Shown: positions 26,030-35,229 of the stretch, in pieces
How positions within the stretch are numbered: position 1 is the stretch's first letter
Layout of the letters: each line of letters begins with the position of its first letter
Source of the DNA: Planctomycetaceae bacterium
Lineage (GTDB): Bacteria; Planctomycetota; Planctomycetia; Pirellulales; Pirellulaceae
DNA: 64,000 nucleotides
Direction: 5' to 3'
Assembly (NCBI GenBank): GCA_020638995.1
Contig: JACKHM010000003.1
Span: 930,001 to 994,000 of the forward strand
The notes under the pieces: generated by a model
The model's input: the letters and a program-made list of their open reading frames with translations, nothing else
Databases searched by the model: none
What the model was told of the DNA's origin: nothing
Made by a program: the position numbers and the translations under genes

Positions 26030-26332
26030 TGTAAAAAGTTAGCCTGTCACTTCCAACTTCCGAATCTCCCGCACCGCCATTGGGCTTATTGCTTGCAGGT
26101 GTTCATGCCAAGCATGGCGAGAAGGATAAGTGATGAAATGGCAGGCTGGCTGGGTTCTGATGATTCAACCCTCCAAACGCTCAACGGTGCTTATCCAAAG
26201 CTCCTTGAGAAAGTGGACGAGAAGTACGGCCCTGGCAACTTGCCTCTCAGACTGCCACGAGGAGCTTTCGCAGACGACTTCGGTTGCGGGATTGACGCCT
26301 TTCATGAATCCGACTCATTTACGACCCATTGA

Positions 26333-26467
26333 GCCTCGCCGGACACCCGAGGTCTGGCCTCAAGACCCGTTGATGTTGTACCTCTGGACGACAAAAAGGT
26401 ATCACCAAAGGTATCACCGAAAGCAAAAGGGCTTGCATCCGAAAAAGACGCAAGCCCTTTTATTTAA
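26333..26467 (+). other. Possible 3' tail of a decayed site-specific recombinase
   Basis: The frame ending TAA at 26465-26467 reads DVVPLDDKKVSPKVSPKAKG and a few more residues. The 'VP/LPL then charged, repeated V-S-P-K' tail resembles the C-terminal extension I associate with planctomycete tyrosine recombinases, and the place (next to a tRNA 3' end) is where an integrase would be. The frame is closed by a stop at 26330-26332, and no catalytic motif is visible. The region 26030-26332 holds no other convincing gene. Low confidence. Confidence 0.25.
26425..26465 (+). terminator. Rho-independent terminator
   Basis: A perfect 12-bp stem AAAAGGGCTTGC / GCAAGCCCTTTT (26425-26436 and 26450-26461) with a 13-base loop and a T-rich trail. 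It lies between the zinc-knuckle gene and the tRNA gene. Confidence 0.8.
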
Positions 26468-26483
26468 ATGACTTATATTCCAG

Positions 26484-26556
26484 TGGAGCCGAAGGGAGTC
26501 GAACCCTCGACCTCTGCATTGCGAACGCAGCGCTCTCCCAACTGAGCTACGGCCCC
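26484..26556 (-). tRNA. tRNA-Ala (anticodon CGC)
   Basis: A complete 73-nt cloverleaf. The acceptor stem GGGGCCG pairs with CGGCTCC and contains the G3-U70 wobble pair that identifies alanine tRNAs. The D arm reads GCTCAGTTGGGAGAGC, the anticodon loop TTCGCAA with anticodon CGC, and the T arm contains GAGGGTTCGACTCCC-type sequence. Discriminator A73 is encoded; CCA is not. Its 3' end faces the accessory DNA to the left, as expected if that DNA had integrated at the tRNA. Confidence 0.97.
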
Positions 26557-26711
26557 GTATAGGTTTTTACAGTGTCTTTCGCATCCAAGTGTATGCACGA
26601 ATTGTCTGGATTTGCACGACTTGAACGCTGTATCGTGCACTTATTGGGCAGTGTAGCATAGGGGCCAACCCCGCGGAAGAACCTGTTCAATCGCAGTTTG
26701 TTGTAAACCAT

Positions 26712-26749
26712 TAGAAATGTCCCCTGTTTCGCGCCAATAGAAATGTCCC
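26712..26749. repeat. Direct repeat TAGAAATGTCCC, two copies
   Basis: The 12-mer occurs at 26712-26723 and 26738-26749, a period of 26 bases. It lies in the gene-free stretch 26557-26880, between the tRNA and a broken phosphoesterase gene. Such tandem short repeats are typical of the ends of some insertion sequences, so an IS-end remnant is inferred; no transposase remains. Confidence 0.5.
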
Positions 26750-26880
26750 GTCGTTATGAGGTAGTAAAAGGGTGGTGGGATTGGTCTGCGGAGCAGAGGT
26801 GAACGCAAGCGAACCGCGGCGCAGCAGACCCATCCCACCGCCGCGAACTTAATCCGGGGGTCCCGGAAAAGCTTCAGGAA

Positions 26881-27345
26881 CTACCCTCTCGCGGCCTCGC
26901 CACGGATGATCCGCGCGTGGCTTCTGGCGTTGGTTGGCGGCGAGTGCGAGTCGAGTATCGCTACAGGAGGACAGTCAGTTAGGAGCCGCCGTCCGTCGCC
27001 CTCGGAGAAATCATATCTCCAAGAGCCAAAGGGAGCGATCGGAATCGCTCCGCCCACGCCCCAGAAGCCGATTTCATCGACTCTCATGCCGGAGCCGTGC
27101 AATACCGTTGCGGCCGGCCATTGCTCGCAAGCAGTAGCCAGTTCCTCGTAGGATTCACTGTTGCCGCGCACCAGGATGGTTGGACGCTCAATTTCCGCCA
27201 AAGCATCAATAATCTCCCGGATTCCTTTTCGCATCGTCGCGAATTCGCCAGCACCAATGGCCACCTCCCCTTCGCGTGACATCACGACGAGAATCCTTGC
27301 CGCCACTGTGTCGCGATGGAGATCGCTGAAGCGCAGTAGGCGTAC
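26881..27345 (-). pseudogene. Truncated metallophosphoesterase
   Basis: The reading frame encodes VRLLRFSDLHRD, then VAIGAGEFATMRKG, RPTILVRGNSESYEEL, ATVLHGSGM, FWGVGGAIPIAPFGSWRYDF and DSHSPP. This is the start of a calcineurin-like phosphoesterase of the SDLHRD/GNSE type (usually about 220 residues). The expected initiator before RLL is GTA rather than ATG/GTG, and the frame stops soon after SHSPP, losing the C-terminal metal-binding GHxH part. The IS-like repeat at 26712 lies just beyond the broken end. A GTG at 27306 could still start a 141-residue fragment. Confidence 0.75.
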
Positions 27346-27566
27346 CGGATTGTCTCCCGCAATTAGAAATCACTGGTGCTGTGTCTGCTGCGCGCGCCGC
27401 CCCAATTTGGCGGTGTCTCGTTTTAGTTCCATCAGCAGAGAGCATACCACGTTGCCGCTGGAGACGCCCGGCGAGTCGTTGGCATGGTCAAATCCTTTGT
27501 GTAGAACGGTTGTCTCTAGCATTCCCGGCAAATGTCGAACAGTCTAGAACTGCTGCGTAGTACACC

Positions 27567-28937
27567 ATGGGATTTCTCGATTTCCTCACCAAAGAGATCA
27601 GGCTCACGTCAGCGGTGATGCATTGGCGCGAACCGATGATGTTCCGCGTCCGGTTGCGGAATGACCTGTGGCTGCGGTTGCTCATGGTTATCGGCGTCTG
27701 GCTCGCCGGATCGGGTTTGCTGCTGATCTTGTTCTCATTTAGTCAGCAGCCGGCTGGGACCGGCATCTCGCTCGGCTTGGCGATGATTGGTGCGGGCTTC
27801 GCCTACTTGGCCATTTTGAATCGCCGCAAGCACGTATCTGGAAGCTGTTGGCTGTACAACGAGAAACTGCAATTCCAATCCAGGTCGACCGATATTACCG
27901 GCGGCGTGGTCAACTACGCGACCTGGGACTATGAGGCGATCGACAAGGTCGAGCTCATCTCGGCTCAAAGGATCGGCAAGTCGTTTTCAGTGATGCTGAT
28001 TACTTCTCGCGACGATCAGTTCATGATCGGTATCCCCGAACATGTCGATCTCAAGACGATTGCCGACTTCTTCTTGACAAGGCAAATTGAAGTCTCATCG
28101 CTGCAACACCTTCCTGGAGCATACACTCGAAGCTTTCCGATGTCCGTTGGCATCGCTCTGCCGGTATTGGGATGTGTTCTCGTAACAATTGGACTTGCCT
28201 TGAGTGCGGCAAACTCGCGCGATGACCGCCAACGCGAGGTCGTGCGTCCGGAGTTGCCGCAACTCGATGCCGTTATGGAGCCCATTCGGCGTCCAGATCT
28301 GCCGGAAGGCGATACGAAGCCCCCGGCATCAAGGCCGTCCCAATCAACCGAGCTTCCTCCCGATCTATCTGCTCGCCCCGGCAGTCCCATTCCCAATGAC
28401 TTTGGATTCCGGCCAGAGATTGGCTTGCCTAACCAGATCATACCATCGGGACCGTCGCCAGCCATGCAGTCAGGAGTTACCTCGCCAGCGAACCATGCCG
28501 GATCAGACTCAGAATTGCTGGGCGGAAAAGGTGGTATCCCGTTTCGAGTAGTAAGTCCCAACGGTCGTCCAGTTGTGGCCGTTCAATACACCTTAGGAGC
28601 TTGGGCGGGAAAGGAACGCGTCGGCCAAGTATCGCCGCTCTTTGATCGCATCGACGCCTCACGCGATCGCCAAATTGTTTCAGCAAAGGACGGTTACGCG
28701 ATCGGCGCGATTCAAGTGGACGCTGACGATTTAGTCAACGCTGTTCGGTTCGCATTCATGCGTATCAAAGCGGACGGTTCGTTAGACCCGACTGATTCCT
28801 ACGGCAGCGAGTGGATAGGACATCCGAACGAGGCCAACACCCGAACGATCTCCGGCGAGGGCCGTCCGGCGATCGGCGTACACGGTCGTGGCGCCGCTGT
28901 CGTCGATGCGATCGGCTTGGTTTTCTCGATCGAGTAG
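27567..28937 (+). CDS. Membrane protein with proline-rich linker and C-terminal beta domain
   Basis: A 456-residue protein. Two membrane segments near the N-terminus (LLMVIGVWLAGSGLLLILFS and ISLGLAMIGAGFAYLAIL) precede a PH-like soluble part (CWLYNEKLQFQSRS...WDYEAIDKVELIS). A third segment (MSVGIALPVLGCVLVTIGLA) is followed by a proline-rich linker. The last ~130 residues form a beta domain (GGIPFRVVSPNGRPVVAVQY; FAFMRIKADGSLDPTDSYGS; GVHGRGAAVVDAIGLVF) that recurs in planctomycete proteins and vaguely resembles jacalin-like lectins. Ligand unknown. Confidence 0.65.
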   Translation: MGFLDFLTKEIRLTSAVMHWREPMMFRVRLRNDLWLRLLMVIGVWLAGSGLLLILFSFSQQPAGTGISLGLAMIGAGFAYLAILNRRKHVSGSCWLYNEKLQFQSRSTDITGGVVNYATWDYEAIDKVELISAQRIGKSFSVMLITSRDDQFMIGIPEHVDLKTIADFFLTRQIEVSSLQHLPGAYTRSFPMSVGIALPVLGCVLVTIGLALSAANSRDDRQREVVRPELPQLDAVMEPIRRPDLPEGDTKPPASRPSQSTELPPDLSARPGSPIPNDFGFRPEIGLPNQIIPSGPSPAMQSGVTSPANHAGSDSELLGGKGGIPFRVVSPNGRPVVAVQYTLGAWAGKERVGQVSPLFDRIDASRDRQIVSAKDGYAIGAIQVDADDLVNAVRFAFMRIKADGSLDPTDSYGSEWIGHPNEANTRTISGEGRPAIGVHGRGAAVVDAIGLVFSIE

Positions 28938-29391
28938 CTCACCAATCCAGACCTACCTCCGCGTCGGCCTGAACTTCAGACTTCGTGACTGTACGAGGAC
29001 TCCCAGCGTCGGGCACAACCGACGCCGTTTGGTTGATTCGTTGCACGCTCATGACGACAACACCTCGCGAGGAAACGAGAGTTTCGGAGTGAGGCTCGAT
29101 GGGCGCGACAAGCTTTATCAAGTCGCGACAAGTGTGTAGACTTCCGAACGAAGGATGATTGATAACAGCGGGTAGTTACTCCGATCACGCAAGGCGAACT
29201 CGCATGTATCATCAGCATACCGCTGCAACATTCACCACATGTGTTCGAAGACTTTCGAGCTCTTTAGCGCGGCAGGGTGTGCTTCGTGAAGGCGTGGTAC
29301 TATGATCTCAACCCGGCGATGGATTTAGTTGTATTAACGAATTCTCCCGATGCTGCCGGCATAGCATCTACAATCAAACGCGGAAGTTGTC
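28938..29391. other. Gene-free stretch with a -10-like TACAAT
   Basis: I see no convincing gene in these 454 bases. TACAAT at 29369-29374 followed by GGAAG before the ATG at 29392 could be the promoter and ribosome site of the pseudouridine synthase gene. Confidence 0.4.
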
Positions 29392-30120
29392 ATGCAGCCA
29401 AATGGATTTGCAATTCTCTACGAACAAGGCCCCTGTTTGGTTGTGAGTAAGCCGGCAGGCATTCTGACCCAAGCCCCGCCAGGTATTGACAGTTTAGAAT
29501 TTCGCATCAAGCAGTTTCTCATTCAGCGAGAGAACAAGCCGGGAAGGGCGTATCTCGGCGTTCCCCATCGACTGGACCGGCCTGTGTCCGGGGCGTTAGT
29601 TGTCGCAAAGCATGTTCGAGCCGCTCGCCGCTTGAGTGAACAGTTTGAAGGTCGCATAGTTCAGAAGACATATTGGGCAGTCGTGGAAGGCGAACTAGCG
29701 ACCGACCAAGGCAGGTGGATCGACCGTGTGCGCAAGGTGCCGAACGAAGCGCGAAGCGAGGTTGTCGCGGACGATCAAAAGGACGCTCGCCGAGCCGTGC
29801 TTAGCTATCAAGTGCGATTGAGGTTCGAGGGCAAGACGTGGTTGGAGATCACGCTGGAAACCGGACGCTATCACCAGATCCGGGTGCAAGCCAGTTCGCA
29901 TGGTCATCCGGTGGTGGGCGACGCGTTATATGGGGCCACAACGTCGTTCGGACCATCGTCCGATGATCCGCGCGATCTGATGATCGCGTTGCACGCCCGC
30001 GACCTTACTTTCCGCCATCCGATGACGAAAGAGGACGTCTCCGTCACCGCACCCCTACCGCCAGCTTGGAGCGAGTTCGGCGACGCAATTATCGCGTGCG
30101 ATGACGGTGAAAGCCGTTAA
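29392..30120 (+). CDS. RluA-family pseudouridine synthase
   Basis: A 242-residue enzyme that isomerises uridine to pseudouridine in rRNA or tRNA. The catalytic motif HRLDRPVSGALVVAK starts at residue 59, with catalytic Asp62. Supporting motifs are VVSKPAGILTQ near 17-27, FEGRIVQKTYWAVVEG (~90) and the ETGRYHQIRVQASSHGHPVV segment near 163. There is no S4 domain, so it belongs to the RluA/RluC-like stand-alone branch; the modified position is unknown. Confidence 0.9.
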   Translation: MQPNGFAILYEQGPCLVVSKPAGILTQAPPGIDSLEFRIKQFLIQRENKPGRAYLGVPHRLDRPVSGALVVAKHVRAARRLSEQFEGRIVQKTYWAVVEGELATDQGRWIDRVRKVPNEARSEVVADDQKDARRAVLSYQVRLRFEGKTWLEITLETGRYHQIRVQASSHGHPVVGDALYGATTSFGPSSDDPRDLMIALHARDLTFRHPMTKEDVSVTAPLPPAWSEFGDAIIACDDGESR

Positions 30121-30158
30121 TACTCAGGCAGCAAGCCGGTTGAAACTCTAGCAAGCCC

Positions 30159-30188
30159 TTGGCGGCTGATAACTTAACAACCTATAAT
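30159..30188 (+). promoter_or_regulatory. Sigma-70-type promoter of mqnA
   Basis: TTGGCG (30159-30164), an 18-base spacer and a consensus TATAAT (30183-30188) end 26 bases before the mqnA ATG. It is close to the standard housekeeping arrangement. Confidence 0.6.
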
Positions 30189-30214
30189 CCGCGGTTTGGA
30201 AAGCAGCTGGGATT

Positions 30215-31000
30215 ATGCACGCCAAAATCAAAGTCGGTGCCGTTTCATATCTGAACACCAAACCACTGGTGTATCGCTTGGACGAGATCGCCCCGTACGC
30301 CGATATCTCGTACGATCTGCCCAGCCGGTTGGCCGACCAATTGGCGCGAGGCGAATTGGATGTTGCCCTCATCCCTTCCGTCGAGTACTTCCAGGAGCCG
30401 AGCTATGACATTGTCTCCAACGCTTGTATCGGATGTCGGGGACCTGTGTTAAGCGTCAAGTTGTTGACACGAGTTCCGTTCGACCGAATCCAGACTTTGG
30501 CGTTGGACGAGGGCTCGCGAACTAGTGTCGCACTGGTCCGAATTCTGTTGCAACAACGATTCGGCGTCACGCCCCGTCTTGAATCGCTTCCCATCGGGGC
30601 CGGGGTGAACGAGACCGAGGCTGATGCGGTGTTGTTGATCGGTGATCGAGCGATTCATGCTCCCGAAGGTTCCTTCATCGAGGAATGGGACCTGGGTGAC
30701 CAGTGGTGCAAATGGGCGGAACTGCCTTTCGTGTTTGCAATGTGGGTTGCTCGTCCAGGCGTCAATACCGCACGGCTTCGAGGTGCGTTAGAAGAAGCTC
30801 GCGACGAAGGCCTTGGCAACCTGAGTACGATCGCAGCTCAAGAGGCCGCTGTCGCCGGGCTTTCGCCCGCAGCTTGCCTTTCGTACCTTCGTGACAACCT
30901 CCATTTCTATTTCGGTCCGCGCGAACGGAGTGGTCTTGAGCTCTTTCGCCGCCATGTGGTCGCGCTGAGAGTGGCCTCTGCGGATGCGTCTTGCCGTTAA
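30215..31000 (+). CDS. mqnA: Chorismate dehydratase (futalosine pathway)
   Basis: A 261-residue MqnA: it removes water from chorismate to give 3-enolpyruvyl-benzoate, the first step of the futalosine route to menaquinone. Family markers are KVGAVSYLNTKPLVYRL at the N-terminus, DLPSRLADQLARGELDVALI, SVEYF, and DAVLLIGDRAIHAP around residue 150, followed by WCKWAELPFVFAMWVARPG. The fold is that of a periplasmic-binding-type protein without a signal peptide. Its stop codon directly abuts the ATG of the next pathway gene. Confidence 0.93.
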   Translation: MHAKIKVGAVSYLNTKPLVYRLDEIAPYADISYDLPSRLADQLARGELDVALIPSVEYFQEPSYDIVSNACIGCRGPVLSVKLLTRVPFDRIQTLALDEGSRTSVALVRILLQQRFGVTPRLESLPIGAGVNETEADAVLLIGDRAIHAPEGSFIEEWDLGDQWCKWAELPFVFAMWVARPGVNTARLRGALEEARDEGLGNLSTIAAQEAAVAGLSPAACLSYLRDNLHFYFGPRERSGLELFRRHVVALRVASADASCR

Positions 31001-32167
31001 ATGAGTCAATCCAGTTTCGCTAGAAACAAAATTACTATGGTCGCAAATATTCTAGAGAAAGCAGTTGGTGGTGAGCGTCTTACGCGCGAGGAGGGACTCG
31101 CGTTACTCAAGAGCCACGATCTGACAGCGATTGGTCGTGCCGCTGATGCGGTGGCACGTCGATTGCATCCCGAGCCGTATCGCACCTATAACATCGACCG
31201 CAACATCAACTACACGAATGTATGCACGGCCGTATGCGACTTCTGTGCTTTTTATCGCGGCCCTAACGAAGACGGCGGATACGTGCTGCCTCGTGGAGAG
31301 TTGCTCAAAAAGGTTGAGGAGACAGTTGCGCTCGGCGGTGAACAGATTCTCATGCAGGGCGGTCTGCATCCTAAGTTCAAGTTGGACTGGTACGAAGAGT
31401 TGTTGCATGACATCAAGACCCGCTTTCCGCAAGTCAATATCCACGGATTCAGCCCACCCGAACTACATCACTTTACTAAGGTCAACAATCTGCCAATTCG
31501 AACCGTCCTGGAACGGTTAAAGGCGGCGGGATTAGGCAGTATTCCCGGCGGAGGCGCAGAGATTCTGGTTGATCGTGTTCGCAACGCGATCACTCGCGGC
31601 AAGGTCAACACCGACGATTGGCTTAACGTCATGCGAACCTGGCACGAGCTAGGTGGCCGGAGTTCAGCCACGATGATGTTCGGGCACGTCGAGACGCTCG
31701 AAGAACGCATCGAACACCTCGACAGATTGCGTGAGGCACAAGACGAAACGGGTGGCTACACGGCATACATTTGTTGGACGTTCCAGCCGGATAACACGGA
31801 CATGGCAGCCGTCGGCAAAGTCGGTCCGTTTGAGTACTTGAAAACACAAGCCGTCTCGCGACTTTATCTCGACAATTTTGCTAACATTCAATCGAGTTGG
31901 GTCACACAAGGTTTGAAGATCGGTCAACTCGCGTTGTTATTTGGTGCGAATGACATGGGGAGTCTTATGATCGAAGAAAATGTTGTTGCAGAAGCCGGAA
32001 CCGTCCACTTTTTAACCTTAGAAGAGATTCGGGATGCCATCTCCGAACTCGGGTACATACCGCGGCAACGCAATGTCTTCTACGAACTCGCAGATCAACA
32101 ACGCGAGCAATTCGCAATTGACGCGAACAAAGACTTTAACAGGAACGCATTGCCGGTGCTTGCGTAG
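31001..32167 (+). CDS. mqnC: Cyclic dehypoxanthinyl futalosine synthase (radical SAM)
   Basis: A 388-residue radical SAM enzyme. The iron-sulfur motif C-x3-C-x2-C (CTAVCDFC, Cys75/79/82) follows DRNINYTNVC. LGGEQILMQGGLHPKF and HGFSPPEL are typical of MqnC, which cyclises dehypoxanthine futalosine. MqnE, a paralogue, has a different context around its cysteines. An alternative start is ATG 31037. Immediately downstream of mqnA (no gap), so one operon; mqnB, mqnD and mqnE are not in the window. Confidence 0.9.
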   Translation: MSQSSFARNKITMVANILEKAVGGERLTREEGLALLKSHDLTAIGRAADAVARRLHPEPYRTYNIDRNINYTNVCTAVCDFCAFYRGPNEDGGYVLPRGELLKKVEETVALGGEQILMQGGLHPKFKLDWYEELLHDIKTRFPQVNIHGFSPPELHHFTKVNNLPIRTVLERLKAAGLGSIPGGGAEILVDRVRNAITRGKVNTDDWLNVMRTWHELGGRSSATMMFGHVETLEERIEHLDRLREAQDETGGYTAYICWTFQPDNTDMAAVGKVGPFEYLKTQAVSRLYLDNFANIQSSWVTQGLKIGQLALLFGANDMGSLMIEENVVAEAGTVHFLTLEEIRDAISELGYIPRQRNVFYELADQQREQFAIDANKDFNRNALPVLA

Positions 32168-32185
32168 CGTTCTCCAGGGAAGTAA

Positions 32186-32716
32186 ATGACAAACGTCGAC
32201 TCGAAGTCGCTGGTTCTTGGTTTCGCTGACTCGGTGGTTGCCGAATTACAGAGCGCGTGGCGGAAGATTGTTCATTGCCTCGAACAACTGAGCGACGAGC
32301 AACTGTGGGACCGATCGGCGTCCGAGATGAACAGCATTGCCAATCTACTTCTCCATCTCGATGGCAATCTGCGGCAATGGATTGTGGCTGGCCTGAGTGG
32401 TACCGCTGACACGCGTAATCGCCCAAGCGAGTTTGCGGAACGTGGACCGATTGCACGCGAAACGCTCGTCGCGCGCCTGTCAAAGACACTGTCCGAAGCC
32501 GAGCGTCAGATCCTCGATCAGTCACCGGCGGATCTACTCCGCGTGCGCAAGGTCCAAGGGTTCGACGTGTCGGGTTTTGATGCGATTCTCAGCAGCGTCT
32601 CGCACTTTCGTGGTCACTGCCAGGAGATCGTTCACATGACGCGCGCGCTGTTGGGAGCCGATTATCGCTTTGACTTCGTACCTCAAACACCGGAACAGGG
32701 CGCTCCGTCGGAGTAA
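32186..32716 (+). CDS. DinB/DUF1572-type four-helix protein
   Basis: A 176-residue helical protein of the DinB superfamily. Conserved positions include SIANLLLHLDGNLRQWI (first metal-ligand histidine) and VSHFRGHCQEIVHMTR with the H-x3-H pair. The family binds a metal and often acts in thiol- or damage-related chemistry. It follows mqnC by 18 bases and has AGGGAAG before its ATG, so it is probably the last gene of the mqnAC operon, although no role in menaquinone synthesis is evident. Confidence 0.8.
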   Translation: MTNVDSKSLVLGFADSVVAELQSAWRKIVHCLEQLSDEQLWDRSASEMNSIANLLLHLDGNLRQWIVAGLSGTADTRNRPSEFAERGPIARETLVARLSKTLSEAERQILDQSPADLLRVRKVQGFDVSGFDAILSSVSHFRGHCQEIVHMTRALLGADYRFDFVPQTPEQGAPSE

Positions 32717-32765
32717 AGTCTCGTCACAGTGCGATATGTCGTTTCTATTTCGTGGCGGTATTTGT

Positions 32766-35057
32766 CTATTGATCAGCCGGAGGCGGTGATAGTTGATTAC
32801 CGCCATTGTGCTTGATAAGAACCGGTTCGCCGTCCACTTCAAGTAATATGTCGCCATCGAGCGATATGTTCGTCTGAAGTCCCTGTTGAGCGAGCTTCCA
32901 GGCAAGCTCAACGAACTCGGTACTCCCGAACTCAATCACGCGGGCAGTCGCAGGGTCATCCTCTTTGTGATCGGCAAGTCGACTATCAACCCATCGTCCG
33001 CCTCGTCGATAGAACGCGTTACTGGTTGCTTGCTGAACATTCGTAACGGCGACGCGGTTAAGATTTGCATCGAGATAACAATTTCGCGGATTGGCGCAGG
33101 CCATAGCTCGAAGTGCCGTGTTGTTGATGTCTTGATTCACGGACGCGATGCCGGTGCGTGTGCCGATCGCACGGAGTTGGTAATTCGAAACTGTTTGCTC
33201 CAGCAATTCCTCCTTGGCCGCCAAGTCTGTTCCTTCCGTTGCGAGGAACGAGGTGTATTCTGTCAACACACCGAACTCGGTTGACAGGCGAATGATCTCG
33301 TCGGTCAGTTCCTTCAACTTTGGGTCTTCTTTTTTTGCGCTATCCGCTACGGCCCCCATGTCGCGAATCGCGTCGGTAAGTGCCGCGATCTTGCGTGTGG
33401 CCCATAACCTTCCGACGAACGCATTTTTGGCGCCACCGTTGGTCGTGTTAAAATCAAACTGGAACTGTTTCCTACCATCTGCGTGAGCGCCGCTCAGCGT
33501 GAAATGTAGGGGTGCGGTACCCGTGTATCTTCCGAGCAGGACCAGTTGGTCGCCGCTATACAGATCGGGCAATTGATGGGGTAGCAGTTCGCTGATGCGT
33601 CCAGCGTCCGGTTCTCCGTCGGCTCCGAGCGACTGAAGAACTGGCGACGATAGAACGGGGCCGTCGAGTCCGCGGAACACTCGACTAACCTTCATCTCAA
33701 TATCTTCGTTGGGCAGCACGAATGTCGCGAATGCTCGGGTGTTGAGCGAGATCTTGTCGAGCAAGGGTGTGTTCACATCATAGCCAACACCGAACGTAAA
33801 TACACGCCGCGAGTAGACGTTGGCTTCACTCGCCGCGTTTCGAATCGCGTGCTCTGACTTGACTCCCACGGTGGGCAATCCGTCTGTTAGGAACAAAACA
33901 ATAGGTAGTGAGTTACGCAGTGGCCTGGGACGTAGTGACTCGACTAGAGCAGCGTGCAAGTTTGTTCCCCCGTTCGCCCGAATTCCAGACACAAATTGCT
34001 TTGCAGCGGCAAGCGTCTCTTTGTCCTTCTGGACGGCTGCGGTGGCAAACGATTCGACGCTATCGTTGTAGACGATTACGTTGAATGATTCGCCGTCGTT
34101 CAACCCTTCTAACACCGACACTGCCGCATTCTTGGCTTGCTCGATCTTCTCACCTCGCATGCTGCCGGAGTGATCGATCACCAATGTGAGCTCTCGATCT
34201 ATGGAGCGCTGTTGAGGCGACGAATCGTCCACGGAAGTTCCCGCCAGAAGCAAAAAGTATCCTCCGGCTTGATCGGCATCGGGGTACGCGAACAGTGACG
34301 CCGTCACCGCACCGCGTTGGAGCAAGTAACTCAAAGCAAATACGCCTGGATCGAGCCGGGAGTGCTCCGCGATACGAACGATTTGATGCTTCTTGCCTTG
34401 AGCAACGATCTCTAACTGGTGGCTTGGTGAATAGACGGTGTTGATTCGCAGGCTCGAGCGTATTTCGACTTCGACGTCCCAAGGTGTGTCCAATGCGACG
34501 GATTGGCTACGGGGAAGTTCGTAGTCGATGCGATCTCCGTCAACGTTGAGCAAGTGTTCGTACGTCAATCGAACTTGCTGCTCGCCATTTGGCTCGACGG
34601 GAAACACGCTGGTGCGCACGAGGTTGTAGCCCGCAAACTCAAGTAGGGCTGGGTCTTTAAGTCGTTTTACAATGGCCTCAAAGGTCGCTCTAGCGTTATC
34701 TTTCGTAAGCAATTCGGCGGTCGGTTCGGCACCCGATCCCTGAAAGGTGAAACCACGAATCGCGGCACCATCGGGAACGGGAAGCAGAAACTCTGCCATT
34801 TCTCGCTGGTTGCCAGAGTTTTTCAGTTCAATGTCGAGCGTTGTGGTTGCTACTTGCTCGACGATTCGAACGCGAGCCCTAACATTCGTCACACGCAGCG
34901 GCTGAACGCTCGCGACCGACGAACGATAGCACTGCGGCATAATTACGTTTGCCGCCCACGCTCGCGTGTTCGGATTCTGAGCACTCAGCAAACTCCCTTT
35001 CATAATCAACATGAGCGTCAGGAACGCTGCCATCACTTTCGCGCTATGATTCATCAT
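32766..35057 (-). CDS. VIT and von Willebrand factor A domain protein
   Basis: A 763-residue exported protein. A signal peptide (MMNHSAKVMAAFLTLMLIMK, cleavage near LLSAQ) is followed by a VIT domain (RVRIVEQVATTTLDIELKNS; AEFLLPVPDGAAIRGFTF; ATFEAIVKRLKDPALLEF). Next is a vWA domain with the MIDAS motif DHSGSMRGEK and later FLTDGLPTVG. The C-terminal part is a long beta/helical region with LSTEFGVLTEYTSFLATEG, as in inter-alpha-trypsin-inhibitor-like bacterial proteins. Adhesion or protein-binding outside the cell is inferred. GGAAGGAG precedes ATG 35057. Divergent from the Ada-like gene. Confidence 0.9.
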   Translation of the reverse strand: MMNHSAKVMAAFLTLMLIMKGSLLSAQNPNTRAWAANVIMPQCYRSSVASVQPLRVTNVRARVRIVEQVATTTLDIELKNSGNQREMAEFLLPVPDGAAIRGFTFQGSGAEPTAELLTKDNARATFEAIVKRLKDPALLEFAGYNLVRTSVFPVEPNGEQQVRLTYEHLLNVDGDRIDYELPRSQSVALDTPWDVEVEIRSSLRINTVYSPSHQLEIVAQGKKHQIVRIAEHSRLDPGVFALSYLLQRGAVTASLFAYPDADQAGGYFLLLAGTSVDDSSPQQRSIDRELTLVIDHSGSMRGEKIEQAKNAAVSVLEGLNDGESFNVIVYNDSVESFATAAVQKDKETLAAAKQFVSGIRANGGTNLHAALVESLRPRPLRNSLPIVLFLTDGLPTVGVKSEHAIRNAASEANVYSRRVFTFGVGYDVNTPLLDKISLNTRAFATFVLPNEDIEMKVSRVFRGLDGPVLSSPVLQSLGADGEPDAGRISELLPHQLPDLYSGDQLVLLGRYTGTAPLHFTLSGAHADGRKQFQFDFNTTNGGAKNAFVGRLWATRKIAALTDAIRDMGAVADSAKKEDPKLKELTDEIIRLSTEFGVLTEYTSFLATEGTDLAAKEELLEQTVSNYQLRAIGTRTGIASVNQDINNTALRAMACANPRNCYLDANLNRVAVTNVQQATSNAFYRRGGRWVDSRLADHKEDDPATARVIEFGSTEFVELAWKLAQQGLQTNISLDGDILLEVDGEPVLIKHNGGNQLSPPPADQ

Positions 35058-35229
35058 CGAACTCCTTCCAAAGACTCGTGGCTGGCTAACGAGGTGAATC
35101 ATAACGTCATGCCGGCAATCGTTGTGTAAAACATTTGTAACGACCGTCTGGGCGCCAATCGCAAGAATCGGGTGGCAGGGTAATACGAACGTCCGTATGC
35201 TGCGGACAACACACACGCCGGAGCGGGTC

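Noticed and set aside
26093..26332. 79-codon frame upstream of the recombinase-like tail
   Set aside because: Same frame as the tail but interrupted by TGA at 26330; no recombinase motif seen, so not called as a gene.
26401..26424. Tandem GGTATCACC-type repeat considered as a CRISPR or iteron
   Set aside because: Only two 12-base copies without spacers of regular size; better explained as the V-S-P-K repeat of the recombinase-like tail.
26641..26838. 65-codon frame over the TAGAAATGTCCC repeats
   Set aside because: Translation of the repeat and GC-rich surroundings; no domain.
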